Source: Stenotrophomonas koreensis
GTDB taxonomy: Bacteria; Pseudomonadota; Gammaproteobacteria; Xanthomonadales; Xanthomonadaceae
Direction: 5' to 3'
DNA length: 64,000 bases
Assembly: GCF_001431525.1 (NCBI RefSeq)
Contig: NZ_LDJH01000003.1
Coordinates: 18,832-82,831 of the forward strand
Part shown: one piece after another, positions 1 through 9,962 of the stretch
Position numbering within the stretch: the stretch's first letter is position 1
Layout: every line of letters begins with the position of its first letter
Notes under the pieces: model-generated
Told to the model about the DNA's origin: nothing
What the model saw: only the letters and a program-made list of their open reading frames with translations
The model's database searches: none
Program-made: the position numbers and the translations under genes

Positions 1-3000
1 GCCAAAGCCGTGGCGTGCAGCGGCCACGCCGTGGGCATGCAGCAGGGCCAGCAGTTGCTGGCTGTGGGTGGGTTGCAGGGCGAAGTGGAACTCGATTTCC
101 GCCCGCCGCTGGCTAGCCGGCAGTTCGCACAGGCGCACGCCCTCGGGCAGTGGCTGGGTCAGGGTCTGGCCGACCAGTTCGGCCAGCACGGCCAGGCCAT
201 CGGCCAGGTCCTGGTCCGGGTAGCCTTCCCCGCGGAGCGCCTTGAGCAACGGCTCCTCGCTGCCGGCCGGGGCCGGCTGGCCGCCGCGCCAGCCCTGCCA
301 GGCGGCAAAGTCGCTGTTTTCCAGTGCCAGGTGCAGGGCATTGCCGAAACGGCTGCCGGAAAAACGGCGGTCAAAGGCCACCCGCTCGACGGGCGGCTCG
401 CTGCCCAGCTCCGGGGCCGGGCTGTCGGCCGGTTCGTCCTCGGCCGCGGCGGGCGCCTCGGTCGCCGCGCTGGAAGGATCATTGCCGCGTTCGGCATGCG
501 CCAGCTGGGTGAAGCTGTAGACCCACCAGTCCACCGCCAACGGGCGGGTGATCGTGCGCACCGGCGCCACTGCCTGCTGCGCCTGCACCGGCAACGCTGG
601 CACCGGCTCACGTTCGGCCTGCCAGGGCAGGAGCTGGATCGCTTCATGCCCGCCCAGGCCATCGAGCATGGCGTGCAGCGTGGTGGACGATGCACCGGCC
701 AGGTTGCCATGGGCCAGCCACAGCTGGTGCACCGCGCGGGTCAGGCCGACATACAGCAGGCGCGCGGTTTCGGCATGGTCCTCGGCCTTGCGCAGGGCCA
801 TCACCTGCTTCCAGGCCGGATCCTCCTTGTCCAGTTTCCAGTGCCGCTGGCGCTGCCTGTCCACCTGCACCACGGTGTGCCGGTCACGGCTGCCGCTGCT
901 GCTGCCAATGCCGACAAACGGCAGGAACACCAGCGGGTATTCCAGGCCCTTGCTCTTGTGCAGGGTCAGGATCTGCACCCGGCGCGCGTCCGATTCCAGC
1001 CGCAGCAGCTGGGCCTCGTCATTGCTGTCGGCCAGGGCGATGGCCTGTTCCAGCCAGTCCAGCAGGCCGGCCAGGCCCAGCACCTTGCGCGCGGCTTCCT
1101 GCAGCAGTTCGCCCAGCTGCAGGTAGTTGGTCATGCGCCGCTCGCCATCGTCGATGGCCAACAGGCGCTGCGCCCGTTCGGCACACAGGTCGGCAATCAG
1201 CGCATAGGGGCCGCCGCGCTGCAGGCGTTCGCGCCACAACTGCAGCCGGTTCTGGTGCTCACGCTGGAGATCGCCATTGACCTCCAGCGCGGCAATCTCA
1301 CCGGCACTGGCGCCGAGCAGCACCGTGGCCAGCAGCGCGCGCATGCGGCCCTCGTCGGCCGGCTGCAGCAAGGCCAGCAGCAACAGCCGCAACTCGCCGG
1401 CCTGTTCGCTGGCAAACAGGCTCTGCTTGCCGGCGGCCACCGCCGCCACCCCGCGCTGCTGCAGGGCTTGCTGGATCAGCGTGGCCTCGCGGTGGCTGCG
1501 TACCAGCACGGCGATGTCACCGGCCTGGACCGGCTGCTGCTTGATCAGGGCCTGGCCCTGCCGCCCCTGCCAGAGCACGGTCGCGATCGCATCGGCGCAC
1601 AGTTCGGTGGCCAGCTGGCGCGACTGGTCCGCACTGAGCGGTTTGTCGCCATCCGATTCCACCCGTTGCAACACCAGCCCGGGGGCCGGCACTCCATCGA
1701 TGGTGAAATCCGCATCGGCATCGGCGCGACCGGCATGCACGGTCTCGAAGGTGATGCCTTCCTGGCTGAAACCGTGCTTGCCGGCCTGGGTGTACAGCGC
1801 ATCGATGGCCGCCAGTACGCAGGGCCGCGAGCGGAAGTTGTGGTCCAGCATCAGCGCCACATTGGCCTGGGTCTTGGCCTGCAGATAGGTGTGCACGTCA
1901 CCGCCACGGAAACCGTAGATGGCCTGCTTGGGATCACCGATCAGGAACAGCGCCGGCGCTTTTCCCGCTGCCTGTACGTGTTCGCTGTGGCCGAAGACGC
2001 GGCGGAAGATCGCCCACTGGCGCGGATCGGTGTCCTGGAACTCATCGACCAGGGCAATGGCGTACTGCTGGCGCAGCTGCGCCACCAGCGCATCCCCACG
2101 TGGGCCTTCCAGCGCGCGCGCCACGCCTTCGATCAGGTCGTCATAGGTCTGCAGGCGACGCTGCGACTTGAGGTGTTGCACACGTTGCCGGGCCTGTTGG
2201 CGCAGGCTGTGCAGCAGGTGGATGGACTGCGCACGCAGCACGTTGTCCAGCGATTGCCGGGCCTGCATCCAGTGCGCCAGCGGTGCCTGCAGGGGCGATG
2301 CCGGGGTCTTGCCGGCGCCGGCCTTGGAGGTGCGCCCGAGCAGCGTTTCCGGCAGCAGGTTGGCGGCCTTCTCGTGCAGCGGGCCCTCGCCATCCCAGTG
2401 GCGGAACTGCTCGAACAGCTCATGGATCCAGCCGGCCTTGTAGCTGTTGCCATTGAGCCACTTGTTCTCCACCGCCGCCAGCAGGGCCTGGCGGAAATCC
2501 TCGCCATGGCTGGCAATGGCCTGCCGCAGCTGCGGGCCGGCGTCGTGCAGGCGCTGCTGCGCCTGGGCCAGGGTGATTTCCTCCGGCCCGGTCTGCAGCG
2601 GCTGCGGGAACAGCGGCTCCTCGCCGAGCAGGGCCGGCAGGTCGGCGGCCAGTTGTGCGTGGTTCTTCCACAACGTGGTCAGCACCGCGACCTGGTCGGC
2701 ATCCTGGGCCAGCACCCGCCACAGGTCAGCGGCCACCTCGGCATGCAGCGGCTTGAGGTTGGTGACCAGCTCCGGGCCATCCAGGCGGTGGCCGCTGTCC
2801 AGCGCGTACTCGCTCAGCACCCGGGCACAGAAACCATGGATGGTGAACACTGCAGCCAGATCGGTTTCCTCGGCGGCCAGGCGCAGGCGCTTTTCCAGTG
2901 CCGCTGCCGCCTCGCCGCTGCGGGCCAGGTGATCGGCCAGGATGGTGCGGGTCAGCGCGATTTCCGGCGCCGCATCCGGCTCCTGGCAGTGCTTCACCTG

Positions 3001-3246
3001 GGCCGCTGCCAGCGCCAGGCGCGCGCGGATGCGCTTGCGCAGTTCCTGGGTGGCCGCATCGGTGAAGGTCACCGCCAGCACCTGGCCAATGCGCAGGTTG
3101 CGTTCCACCACCAGCCGGGTGAACAGCGTCGCCAGGGTGTAGGTCTTGCCGGTACCGGCACTGGCCTCGATCAGCTGCACGCCATCCAGCGGTACAGCCA
3201 GCGGATCGCGGTTGCTCGGCTGCGCCTGCACGTTGCGGTTTTCCAT
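1..3246 (-). CDS. recB: RecBCD exonuclease V beta subunit (RecB), 3' end outside window
   Basis: RecB is the 3'-5' helicase and nuclease subunit of RecBCD, which resects double-strand breaks and loads RecA. The minus strand reads open from an ATG at 3246 to the window edge (about 1082 codons; the E. coli protein has about 1180). Residues 29-35 form a Walker A (ASAGTGKT), followed by UvrD-family motifs: VDEFQDTD, LHKSKGLE, and a LLYVGLTRA motif VI. The start of the C-terminal nuclease region (GNALHLALE) is present, but its Asp/Lys core lies beyond position 1. The start overlaps the recC stop by one base (TGATG), so the two are translationally coupled. recD is probably just outside the window. 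The long reading frame on the opposite strand is a GC-rich shadow. Confidence 0.95.
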   Translation of the reverse strand, partial: MENRNVQAQPSNRDPLAVPLDGVQLIEASAGTGKTYTLATLFTRLVVERNLRIGQVLAVTFTDAATQELRKRIRARLALAAAQVKHCQEPDAAPEIALTRTILADHLARSGEAAAALEKRLRLAAEETDLAAVFTIHGFCARVLSEYALDSGHRLDGPELVTNLKPLHAEVAADLWRVLAQDADQVAVLTTLWKNHAQLAADLPALLGEEPLFPQPLQTGPEEITLAQAQQRLHDAGPQLRQAIASHGEDFRQALLAAVENKWLNGNSYKAGWIHELFEQFRHWDGEGPLHEKAANLLPETLLGRTSKAGAGKTPASPLQAPLAHWMQARQSLDNVLRAQSIHLLHSLRQQARQRVQHLKSQRRLQTYDDLIEGVARALEGPRGDALVAQLRQQYAIALVDEFQDTDPRQWAIFRRVFGHSEHVQAAGKAPALFLIGDPKQAIYGFRGGDVHTYLQAKTQANVALMLDHNFRSRPCVLAAIDALYTQAGKHGFSQEGITFETVHAGRADADADFTIDGVPAPGLVLQRVESDGDKPLSADQSRQLATELCADAIATVLWQGRQGQALIKQQPVQAGDIAVLVRSHREATLIQQALQQRGVAAVAAGKQSLFASEQAGELRLLLLALLQPADEGRMRALLATVLLGASAGEIAALEVNGDLQREHQNRLQLWRERLQRGGPYALIADLCAERAQRLLAIDDGERRMTNYLQLGELLQEAARKVLGLAGLLDWLEQAIALADSNDEAQLLRLESDARRVQILTLHKSKGLEYPLVFLPFVGIGSSSGSRDRHTVVQVDRQRQRHWKLDKEDPAWKQVMALRKAEDHAETARLLYVGLTRAVHQLWLAHGNLAGASSTTLHAMLDGLGGHEAIQLLPWQAEREPVPALPVQAQQAVAPVRTITRPLAVDWWVYSFTQLAHAERGNDPSSAATEAPAAAEDEPADSPAPELGSEPPVERVAFDRRFSGSRFGNALHLALENSDFAAWQGWRGGQPAPAGSEEPLLKALRGEGYPDQDLADGLAVLAELVGQTLTQPLPEGVRLCELPASQRRAEIEFHFALQPTHSQQLLALLHAHGVAAARHGFG

Positions 3247-6200
3247 CAGGCGTTCTCCTCGTCTTCCCGGCTTGGCACATCCCCCAGGGTCAGCAGCGAC
3301 ATCACACTCAGCGCGGTGTGCTCAAACGCCTTCCAGCGTTGTCCATCCGCCAGTGGGTCACGTCCGCGGTAAACCAGCTGGTGGCTGTCCTCGCCAGCCT
3401 CGGCGTAGCTGTAATCACTGCCATTCCAGCTCTGCCAGGCCTTCTCGGCACGCTTTTCCTCATCGGCCAGGAAGATCGCCAGCGCCGTACGCGGGGCGTA
3501 AGCCAGCGGCTGCTGCATCCCGGCCAGGTAGAAATCCACCAGCCGGGCCAGCGCCTGCCTGGCCTGTTGCTGGCCCAGTGCCGGACGCAGGTGCGGCCCG
3601 AGATCGCCCTCATCGTCCAGATAAAGCTGCCACAGCTGACGCGGCTGGCCGGCAGCGCACAGCAGCAGCCAGTCCAGACCATTGCGCACCACGGTGCCGG
3701 CATTGAGCTTGCCGATACGCAGCCGCGGCAAGCGGTCAGGCAGCACGTCGGCCACCCGGCCATGCACGCTGATGCCATCGATCTGCACCTGGCACTCCAC
3801 CGTTTCGAGCAGGCCCTCGTCCACACCGTTACGCCAGAGCTGGGCATAAGGCAGCACATCACGTACCTGGGCCTGGAGCTGTGCACGGCCGAAGGCACCG
3901 GAGGGCACCTTGCCCCGCGCCAGCAGGCGCTCGTAGAGCTGCTCGCTGTCGTCATCCAGCGCGGCCTGCAGCAACAGCTGCTGCAACTGGTGGCGTTCCA
4001 GCCCGGGGCCGGCCAGGTCCAGCGGCTCGATGTCCTCCATCGCCTGCGCCGGCTCGGGCAGACGGATGCCCAGCCGCTGCGCCAGGAAACTCTGCGCCGG
4101 CTGGGTAAAGAAGCGGCGCAGTTCGGGCAGGCTGATGGCCTCCGGCTTCTGTACCGCCTGCAGCGGCGCATCGACCCACGACGGCAGCCGCTTGCGTGGC
4201 TGCCCCAGTTGCGCGGCGGCAGCATGCCACTGCTGCCGGAAGCTGAAACGGCGTGGCTCGCCGGCTTGGCCGAAGGCATCGGCTGCAAACGGCTGCAGGG
4301 TGTGGTGCACGACCAGGCCATTGCCTGCCTGCTCCGGATCGGCATGCCAGGCCGCGGCCGCTTCGAGCAGCTCATCCACCAGCACCGACGGTTCGCGCAC
4401 GCTGCCATCACGGGCATCACTGCCGATCCAGCTCAGGTAAAACACCTCCTGGGCCGAGGCCAGCAACTGCAGGAACAGGAACCGGTCATCCTCGCGCACC
4501 GAGCGGTCACCGTAGCGACGCTGGCCGTTGTGCAGGTCGGCCACCAGCTTGCTCAGGCCGGCGGCCGGATCGCGGCGCGGAAAATCGCCATCGTTCAGGC
4601 CCAGCACGCAGATCACCCGGAACGGCAGCAAGCGCAGCGGCACCATGCGGCCGAAGCTGATGCCGCCGGTCAGCAGCGGTGCACGGGTATCGGCCTGTGA
4701 CAGCTGGTTGCTGAAGTGGGCCCGGACCACCGCCGCCGGCAGAGTATCGGCATAGCCGGCCTTCTGGGCCTGTTCGCGGAACTGGCCGATCAGCTTGCGC
4801 AGGCGGTCCAGCGCACGCTGCCCGGCCGGTGCTGCCGGCGTGGACGGCAACACCGCGGCGAGCAGGGCCAGCAGGCGGTCGCTCCACTGCGCCGGGGTCA
4901 GCTCCTGGTCCAGTGCCTGCTGGTAGTGCGCGAGCACGGTGAGCAGGCGCAGCACCGCATCGAGCACGTCCAGCGCACTGCCTTCCAGCAGCGGCAGGCT
5001 GGCCACCCCGGCCACATCGGTGTCCTCGCCGATGGCATGGCCCAGCAGCAGGCGGTCCAGCGCGAACTGCCAGGTGTAGGCGGCATCGGCCGGCGCCTGG
5101 TGGCACACACGGTGACCGGCATCCAGGCCCCAGCGCGCGCCGGCCTCGTCCAGCCAGCCGCGCACGCGCTCCAGGTCAGCAGCGTCCAGCCCACTGACCT
5201 CGGCCAGCGGCGCACTGGCCAGCAGGTCCAGCACCTCGCCCAGGCCAAAACGGCTGACCGGCAGCGCCAGCAGGCGCAGGAACACCTCGGCCAGCGGCTC
5301 GCCGGCCAGCGGGCTGGTATCGGCCAGCGCCCAGGGCAGGCCACCGGCCTGACTGCCACGGCCACCGAACACCGCTTCCAGATAGGGCACATAGGGGTCG
5401 ATGTCCGGCGACAGCACCGCGATCTCGCGTGGCTGCAGCGGCGGATCGAAGCGCGGGTCCTCGAGCAGGCCGCGCAGCTGGTCATGCAGCACCTGCAGCT
5501 CGCGCAGCCGGGTATGGCAGGCATGCAGCTGCAGCGAGGGATCGTCCAGCCGCAGGGCGGGCAGGCGCTCCTGCGGCTCGCGCGGCGGGGGGCGGCGATG
5601 GAACAGGTCGCCCTGCAGCCGGCGCAGCAGGGTATCGCCGAGGCCACCGCCAGCCAGCGGCGGCTTGCCACTTTCCAGCGGGTCGGCATAGGCATCGATT
5701 TCCAGCGACGGGTGCACCACTTCGTAGTTGCCGAGCAGGGCCATGAAGTCGCGCCCGGCCGCGCCCCAGGAGGCGAGCAGGGGGCTTTCGCCTTCCAGCC
5801 CCATCAGCGGATCGATATCGCCCTGGCGCAGGCGCGCACGCACGCTCTGCAGGTCGCCCCAGTAACCGCGGGTGGGCGTGGGCAGGTAGAAGTGCAGCGT
5901 TCCCACCCGTGCCTGGGTCGCCAGCACCCGCAGCACGTCCGGCGAGATGCCGAGGATGGCGAAGGCAAACAAGCGCACCGGCAGCCCCTGCGGCAGCGGC
6001 TGGCCATCACCCTCGAAACCGTCCAGGTAGGCCTGGATGCGGCGGGCACGGTGGTTGCGGCCAGCGGCGATCTGCCGCCACAGCACGGCCTGGGCATCGC
6101 CGCCATCGCCACCCTGCTCCCAGTGCAGCAGCAGGTCACGCCGCCAGGCCTGGTATTTTTCAAACACCGAGCCCAGCTCACCGGCCAGCGACCAGCGCTT

Positions 6201-6584
6201 GAGCGCATCACCATCGCCCAGGTAGGCCGCCAGCGCCTGCATCGGCGGCTGCGCCATCAGCGCCGCATCGCCGAGCGCGGCATGCAGCTGCCACTGCAGC
6301 GAGGCCGCATCCAGGTCGTCCTTCTCGCCGGGCACATTGGCCTTCAGCGCGCGGGCGACAAACTCGCCGGGGGTCAGGAATTCCAGGTTGGCGGCGATCC
6401 CGTACTGCTCGGCCAGGGTAGCCTGCAGCCAGCGCCGCATCGCCACCTGCGGGATCAGGATCAGCTCCGGCTCCAGCGGCGACTGCCCCGCTGCCGGGCG
6501 CGCCAGCTCCGCCGCCAGCAGCTGCGCCAGCAGGTCCAGCGCATTGGAATCGTAGAGTCGGAAATCGCTGTCGGTGGCAAGCAT
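3246..6584 (-). CDS. recC: RecBCD exonuclease V gamma subunit (RecC)
   Basis: RecC is the Chi-recognising, non-catalytic scaffold of RecBCD. The 1112-residue product begins with the family N-terminus (LYDSNALDLLAQLL), then LILIPQVAMRRWLQ and the LEFLTPGEFVARAL stretch. The middle holds the degenerate helicase-like region (VICVLGLNDGDFPRRDP), and the C-terminal part has the inactive nuclease-like fold. The length matches the family (about 1120). AAGGAA lies a few bases upstream of the ATG. It overlaps recB by one base and is the first gene of a recC-recB(-recD) transcript. Confidence 0.95.
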   Translation of the reverse strand: MLATDSDFRLYDSNALDLLAQLLAAELARPAAGQSPLEPELILIPQVAMRRWLQATLAEQYGIAANLEFLTPGEFVARALKANVPGEKDDLDAASLQWQLHAALGDAALMAQPPMQALAAYLGDGDALKRWSLAGELGSVFEKYQAWRRDLLLHWEQGGDGGDAQAVLWRQIAAGRNHRARRIQAYLDGFEGDGQPLPQGLPVRLFAFAILGISPDVLRVLATQARVGTLHFYLPTPTRGYWGDLQSVRARLRQGDIDPLMGLEGESPLLASWGAAGRDFMALLGNYEVVHPSLEIDAYADPLESGKPPLAGGGLGDTLLRRLQGDLFHRRPPPREPQERLPALRLDDPSLQLHACHTRLRELQVLHDQLRGLLEDPRFDPPLQPREIAVLSPDIDPYVPYLEAVFGGRGSQAGGLPWALADTSPLAGEPLAEVFLRLLALPVSRFGLGEVLDLLASAPLAEVSGLDAADLERVRGWLDEAGARWGLDAGHRVCHQAPADAAYTWQFALDRLLLGHAIGEDTDVAGVASLPLLEGSALDVLDAVLRLLTVLAHYQQALDQELTPAQWSDRLLALLAAVLPSTPAAPAGQRALDRLRKLIGQFREQAQKAGYADTLPAAVVRAHFSNQLSQADTRAPLLTGGISFGRMVPLRLLPFRVICVLGLNDGDFPRRDPAAGLSKLVADLHNGQRRYGDRSVREDDRFLFLQLLASAQEVFYLSWIGSDARDGSVREPSVLVDELLEAAAAWHADPEQAGNGLVVHHTLQPFAADAFGQAGEPRRFSFRQQWHAAAAQLGQPRKRLPSWVDAPLQAVQKPEAISLPELRRFFTQPAQSFLAQRLGIRLPEPAQAMEDIEPLDLAGPGLERHQLQQLLLQAALDDDSEQLYERLLARGKVPSGAFGRAQLQAQVRDVLPYAQLWRNGVDEGLLETVECQVQIDGISVHGRVADVLPDRLPRLRIGKLNAGTVVRNGLDWLLLCAAGQPRQLWQLYLDDEGDLGPHLRPALGQQQARQALARLVDFYLAGMQQPLAYAPRTALAIFLADEEKRAEKAWQSWNGSDYSYAEAGEDSHQLVYRGRDPLADGQRWKAFEHTALSVMSLLTLGDVPSREDEENA

Positions 6585-6727
6585 GGGCCTGTTCCTTGTG
6601 GCCGCCGGATCCGGACACCGGCGCGTGCGGCATTGTCAGCCAGCCGGCACGGGCTGGCGAGTGGTGCGCCCGGCGCTGCCGGCGCACGCGAAGAAACAGG
6701 CCCGGGCAGGCCGCGCCGCCGCCGTGC

Positions 6728-6949
6728 TCAATGCGCCGCCGTGTCATGCACCTGGACCACCACCTCGCCCAGGCCGCGGCGTGCACTGCCGATCACCGCA
6801 CTGGCCTCACAGCCATACGGGCCACCAAGCTCGATTTCCAGGCGCACGCAGGGCGGCTCCAGCCCCGCCGCCAGATGGGCCGCGGTATGCGGGCGGGTAA
6901 AGCCCCACAACAGTTCGCGCTGCTCATCGCTCAGTTCAATGGTGATCAT
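6728..6949 (-). CDS. Small conserved-looking hypothetical protein, 73 aa
   Basis: I do not recognise a family. The ATG at 6949 is preferred over an upstream in-frame start because AGGAGAGG sits about 6 bases before it. The acidic product starts MITIELSDEQRELLW and has no signal peptide or membrane segment. Its composition is protein-like rather than the Arg/Pro/Ser-rich pattern of shadow frames. It lies 143 bp upstream of recC on the same strand and is divergent from mlaF, so it could share a transcript with recC. No function can be assigned. Confidence 0.6.
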   Translation of the reverse strand: MITIELSDEQRELLWGFTRPHTAAHLAAGLEPPCVRLEIELGGPYGCEASAVIGSARRGLGEVVVQVHDTAAH

Positions 6950-7125
6950 CCCGGCCTCTCCTGCGTTGTCGGCGTCCACAGCATCGGCACAGAGCGTCTC
7001 AGCAACTGCGACGCCGCTGGCGGTCTTCCAGAACGGGGACAGTGCGACAATGCGGCTTGGATCAGTACGTATTCATTCAGGCAGGAGCCCGGAAGCTGTC
7101 GCGTCCGGTGCTCACAGAGGCAACC

Positions 7126-7914
7126 ATGGCATCTGAAGTCGTTCCCATCGTGCAGTTGTCAGGCGTGCGCATCGAGCGTGGCGGACGGGCAATCCTGCGT
7201 GATGTTTCCCTCAGCGTGGCCCCCGGCAGCATCACCGCCGTGCTCGGTCCTTCCGGCTGCGGCAAGTCCACCCTGCTGGCCGCGCTGACCGGCGAGCTGC
7301 GCCCGGTGGCCGGCAGCGTGCAGCTGTTCGGCCAGGCCATCCCGCAGCGGCAGCGTGCCCTGCTGGAGCTGCGCAAGCGCATGGGCGTGCTGCTGCAGGG
7401 CAACGGCCTGCTCACCGATCTGAGCGTGGCCGAGAACGTCGAACTGCCGCTGCGTACCCATACCGACCTGCCGCCGCCGCTGCGCCAGCAGCTGGTGCGG
7501 ATGAAGCTCAACGCCGTCGGCCTGCTGGCCGCCGCCGATGCCTGGCCGCGCGAGCTGTCCGGCGGCATGGCGCGCCGGGTCGCGCTGGCGCGGGCACTGG
7601 CGCTGGATCCGCCGCTGATGCTCTACGACGAGCCGTTGACCGGGCTGGACCCGATCGCCACCGGCGTGATCATGGAACTGATCGCGCGGCTGAACCACTC
7701 GCTCGGCCTGACCAGCATCATCGTCAGCCACCACGTGCACGAAACCCTGGCCATCTGTGACCAGGTGATCGTGCTGGCCAACGCCGGCGTGGTGTTTGCC
7801 GGCACCCCGGCGCAGCTGCATGCCAGCACCGACCCGCTGCTGCGCCAGTTCCTGGATGGCCAGCCGGACGGGCCGATCCCGTTCGATGCCGCGCCACGCG
7901 CAAGGAGCGCCTGA
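7126..7914 (+). CDS. mlaF: Phospholipid ABC transporter ATP-binding protein MlaF
   Basis: MlaF is the ATPase of the MlaFEDB inner-membrane complex, which moves phospholipids between the inner membrane and periplasmic MlaC. The 262-residue protein has a Walker A GPSGCGKST, a Q-loop region (GVLLQGNGLL), signature LSGGMARR, Walker B LMLYDEPLTGLD and the switch His in IVSHHVHE. The start at 7126 is chosen because AGAGG lies 5 bases upstream. The longer in-frame extension to 7042 lacks family-like sequence. The mlaE ATG overlaps its TGA. First gene of mlaFEDCBA. Confidence 0.95.
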   Translation: MASEVVPIVQLSGVRIERGGRAILRDVSLSVAPGSITAVLGPSGCGKSTLLAALTGELRPVAGSVQLFGQAIPQRQRALLELRKRMGVLLQGNGLLTDLSVAENVELPLRTHTDLPPPLRQQLVRMKLNAVGLLAAADAWPRELSGGMARRVALARALALDPPLMLYDEPLTGLDPIATGVIMELIARLNHSLGLTSIIVSHHVHETLAICDQVIVLANAGVVFAGTPAQLHASTDPLLRQFLDGQPDGPIPFDAAPRARSA

Positions 7915-8663
7915 TGGCCCTGTCTGCTTCGATCCGCTCGCTTGGCCGGGCCGGCCTGTTCACCCTGACCGTGCTGCGCGGCTCGCTGCCCACGCCCGAC
8001 TTCCTGGCCGAGCTGGTACGCGAGGTCTACAAGATCGGCGCGCGCTCGCTGCCGATCATCGCCGTTGGTGGCGCCTTCGTCGGCCTGGTGCTGACCCTGC
8101 AGGGCTACCGCACACTGACCACCTTCGGCGCGGCTGATGCGCTGTCCACCCTGCTCGGGCTGTCGCTGTACCGCGAGCTGGCACCGGTGCTGACCGCGCT
8201 GCTGTTCATCGGCCGCGCCGGCAGCTCGATCGCCGCCGAGCTCGGCCTGATGCGTGCCACCGACCAGATCAAGGCACTGGAGCTGATGGCGATCGACCCG
8301 ATTGCCAAGGCAGTGGCCCCGCGCTTCTGGGCCGCTGTGCTCACCGTGCCGTTGCTGACCGGGATCTTCTGTTCACTGGCGATCACCGGCGGCTGGTTCG
8401 AGGCGGTGCAGATCCTGGGCCAGGACAACGGCACGTTCTGGTCGGGCCTGCGCAACAGCGTGGATTTCTGGGAAGACTTCGGCGTGGCCCTGCTCAAGTC
8501 GGCAATCTTCGGTGGCACCGCCGCGCTGGTCGCGTCCTATGTTGGTTTCCACGCCGAACCGACGATCGAAGGCACCTCGGTGGCCACCACCCGCGCGGTG
8601 GTCAATGCCTCGTTGCTGGTGCTGATGTTCAACTTCGTGCTGTCCGCGCTGCTGTTTCAGTAA
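7914..8663 (+). CDS. mlaE: Phospholipid ABC transporter permease MlaE
   Basis: A 249-residue integral membrane permease of the MlaE/YrbE family. It has the typical N-terminal amphipathic segment (LAELVREVYKIGARSLPIIAVGGAFVG region), the conserved SLYRELAPVLTALLFIGRAGSSIAAELGLM block split over residues 80-115, and the EALELMAIDP-type coupling motif (here KALELMAIDPI). Translation is coupled to mlaF (ATGA overlap). With MlaF, MlaD and MlaB it forms the inner-membrane transport complex. Confidence 0.94.
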   Translation: MALSASIRSLGRAGLFTLTVLRGSLPTPDFLAELVREVYKIGARSLPIIAVGGAFVGLVLTLQGYRTLTTFGAADALSTLLGLSLYRELAPVLTALLFIGRAGSSIAAELGLMRATDQIKALELMAIDPIAKAVAPRFWAAVLTVPLLTGIFCSLAITGGWFEAVQILGQDNGTFWSGLRNSVDFWEDFGVALLKSAIFGGTAALVASYVGFHAEPTIEGTSVATTRAVVNASLLVLMFNFVLSALLFQ

Positions 8664-8772
8664 TGCGAGTGCCCCGCAGGGCGCCCCACCGGGCCCACCT
8701 GCCGGGTCTGTCCAATGAACAATCCGCTTCGGTCAAACCAACGAAGCACCTGCTGGATCTGGAGTGAGAAAA

Positions 8773-9294
8773 ATGGCTATCCGTGGACCCCGACTCGAAT
8801 TTTCTGTGGGCGCCTTCCTGCTGCTGGCACTGGCCTCGCTGCTGGTGCTGGCCGTGGCCTCCACCAACCAGCGCTTCGGCTTTGCCGGTGGCGGCTATGA
8901 ATTGACCGCCCGTTTTTCCCAGATCGGCCAGTTGCGCCCGCAGGCCCCGGTAAAGATCGGCGGCGTGGTGGTCGGCCAAGTGGCCGACATTCAGCTGGAC
9001 CCGGTTAAATACGACTCGATTGTCCGCCTGAAGCTGGAGGGCAAGTTTGTCGACCTGCCGGCCGATACCTCGGCCAGCATCCTCACCGCCGGCCTGCTGG
9101 GCGAAAGCTATGTCAGCCTGCAACCCGGCGGCGACCCGGAGGTGCTGGCCGATGGCGATGAGATCGTGTTCACCCAATCCTCGGTGGACCTGATCCAGCT
9201 GGTGGGCAAGTACATGTTCAGTGGTGCCGGCAACAACGCCGAAGCGGCGGCCGACACCAATGATTCCACCGATGCCGGTGCACCGGCGTACTGA
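8773..9294 (+). CDS. mlaD: MCE-domain phospholipid transport protein MlaD
   Basis: MlaD is the hexameric MCE-ring subunit, anchored in the inner membrane and facing the periplasm, where it exchanges lipid with MlaC. The 173-residue product has one N-terminal transmembrane segment (about residues 10-28), then the MCE domain with VKIGGVVVGQVADI and the GLLGESYVSL motif. The ATG at 8773 follows GGAG at 8 bases. A GTG three codons upstream is possible but overlaps that site. The 109-bp gap after mlaE is the only sizeable gap in the operon; I see no convincing promoter or terminator in it. Confidence 0.93.
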   Translation: MAIRGPRLEFSVGAFLLLALASLLVLAVASTNQRFGFAGGGYELTARFSQIGQLRPQAPVKIGGVVVGQVADIQLDPVKYDSIVRLKLEGKFVDLPADTSASILTAGLLGESYVSLQPGGDPEVLADGDEIVFTQSSVDLIQLVGKYMFSGAGNNAEAAADTNDSTDAGAPAY

Positions 9295-9308
9295 CCAGGA
9301 AAGACCCG

Positions 9309-9962
9309 ATGAAGATGTCCATTCTCTGCGCTGCACTCACTGCTGCCCTGCTGGCTGCCACCCCGGCGCTGCAGGCACAGAACCGTCCAGCGGCCAGTGC
9401 GGCGCAGGCCACCAGCGCCGGTACCGAGGTGATGGCTGCCAGCAGCCGGATCATCCAGACCCTGCAGACCCGCAAGGCCGAGTTCCGCAGCAACCGCCCG
9501 GCGCTGCGCCAGTACATCGACGGTGAACTCAACCGCAGCTTTGACCGCACCTACGCCGCGCGGCTGGTGCTCGGCGTGCATTCGCGTGGCGCCAGCGATG
9601 CCCAGATCCAGCTGTTTGCCGATGCGATGGCCGACAACCTGATGGGCCGCTACGGCGATGCCCTGCTGGAAATCGAAGGCCGCCCGCGTTTCCGCCTGAA
9701 GGGCGAAAGCCCGTTGCCGGGCAACCGCGGGGTCAAGGTCTCCACCGAGCTGCTGCGCAACGGTGCCGAATCCACCCCGGTCGATTACCTGATGCGCCAG
9801 GTCGATGGCCGCTGGAAGATCTTCGACGTGATGATCGAAGGCATCTCCTATGTGCAGACCTTCAAGAACCAGTTCGATGCCCCGCTGCGCCAGAAGGGCA
9901 TCGAGCAGGTGGCCCGCGAGCTGCGCAGCGGCACCCTGCAGGCCGGCAGCAATGGCCGCTGA
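9309..9962 (+). CDS. mlaC: Periplasmic phospholipid-binding protein MlaC
   Basis: MlaC shuttles phospholipids between outer-membrane MlaA and the MlaFEDB complex. The 217-residue protein carries a Sec signal peptide (hydrophobic LCAALTAALLAATPA, cleavage near AQA-QN). The Tol_Tol_Ttg2 fold is recognisable from GVHSRGASDAQIQLF, YGDALLEIEG and the C-terminal YLMRQVDGRWKIFDVMIEGISY region split over residues 158-180. The spacing to mlaD is 14 bp, and mlaB starts inside its last codons. Confidence 0.92.
   Translation: MKMSILCAALTAALLAATPALQAQNRPAASAAQATSAGTEVMAASSRIIQTLQTRKAEFRSNRPALRQYIDGELNRSFDRTYAARLVLGVHSRGASDAQIQLFADAMADNLMGRYGDALLEIEGRPRFRLKGESPLPGNRGVKVSTELLRNGAESTPVDYLMRQVDGRWKIFDVMIEGISYVQTFKNQFDAPLRQKGIEQVARELRSGTLQAGSNGR

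Noticed and set aside
10..3372. Long plus-strand reading frame opposite recB (1120 codons)
   Set aside because: It is antisense to a clear recB and has the Gln/Arg/Gly/His-rich composition of a GC-rich shadow frame.
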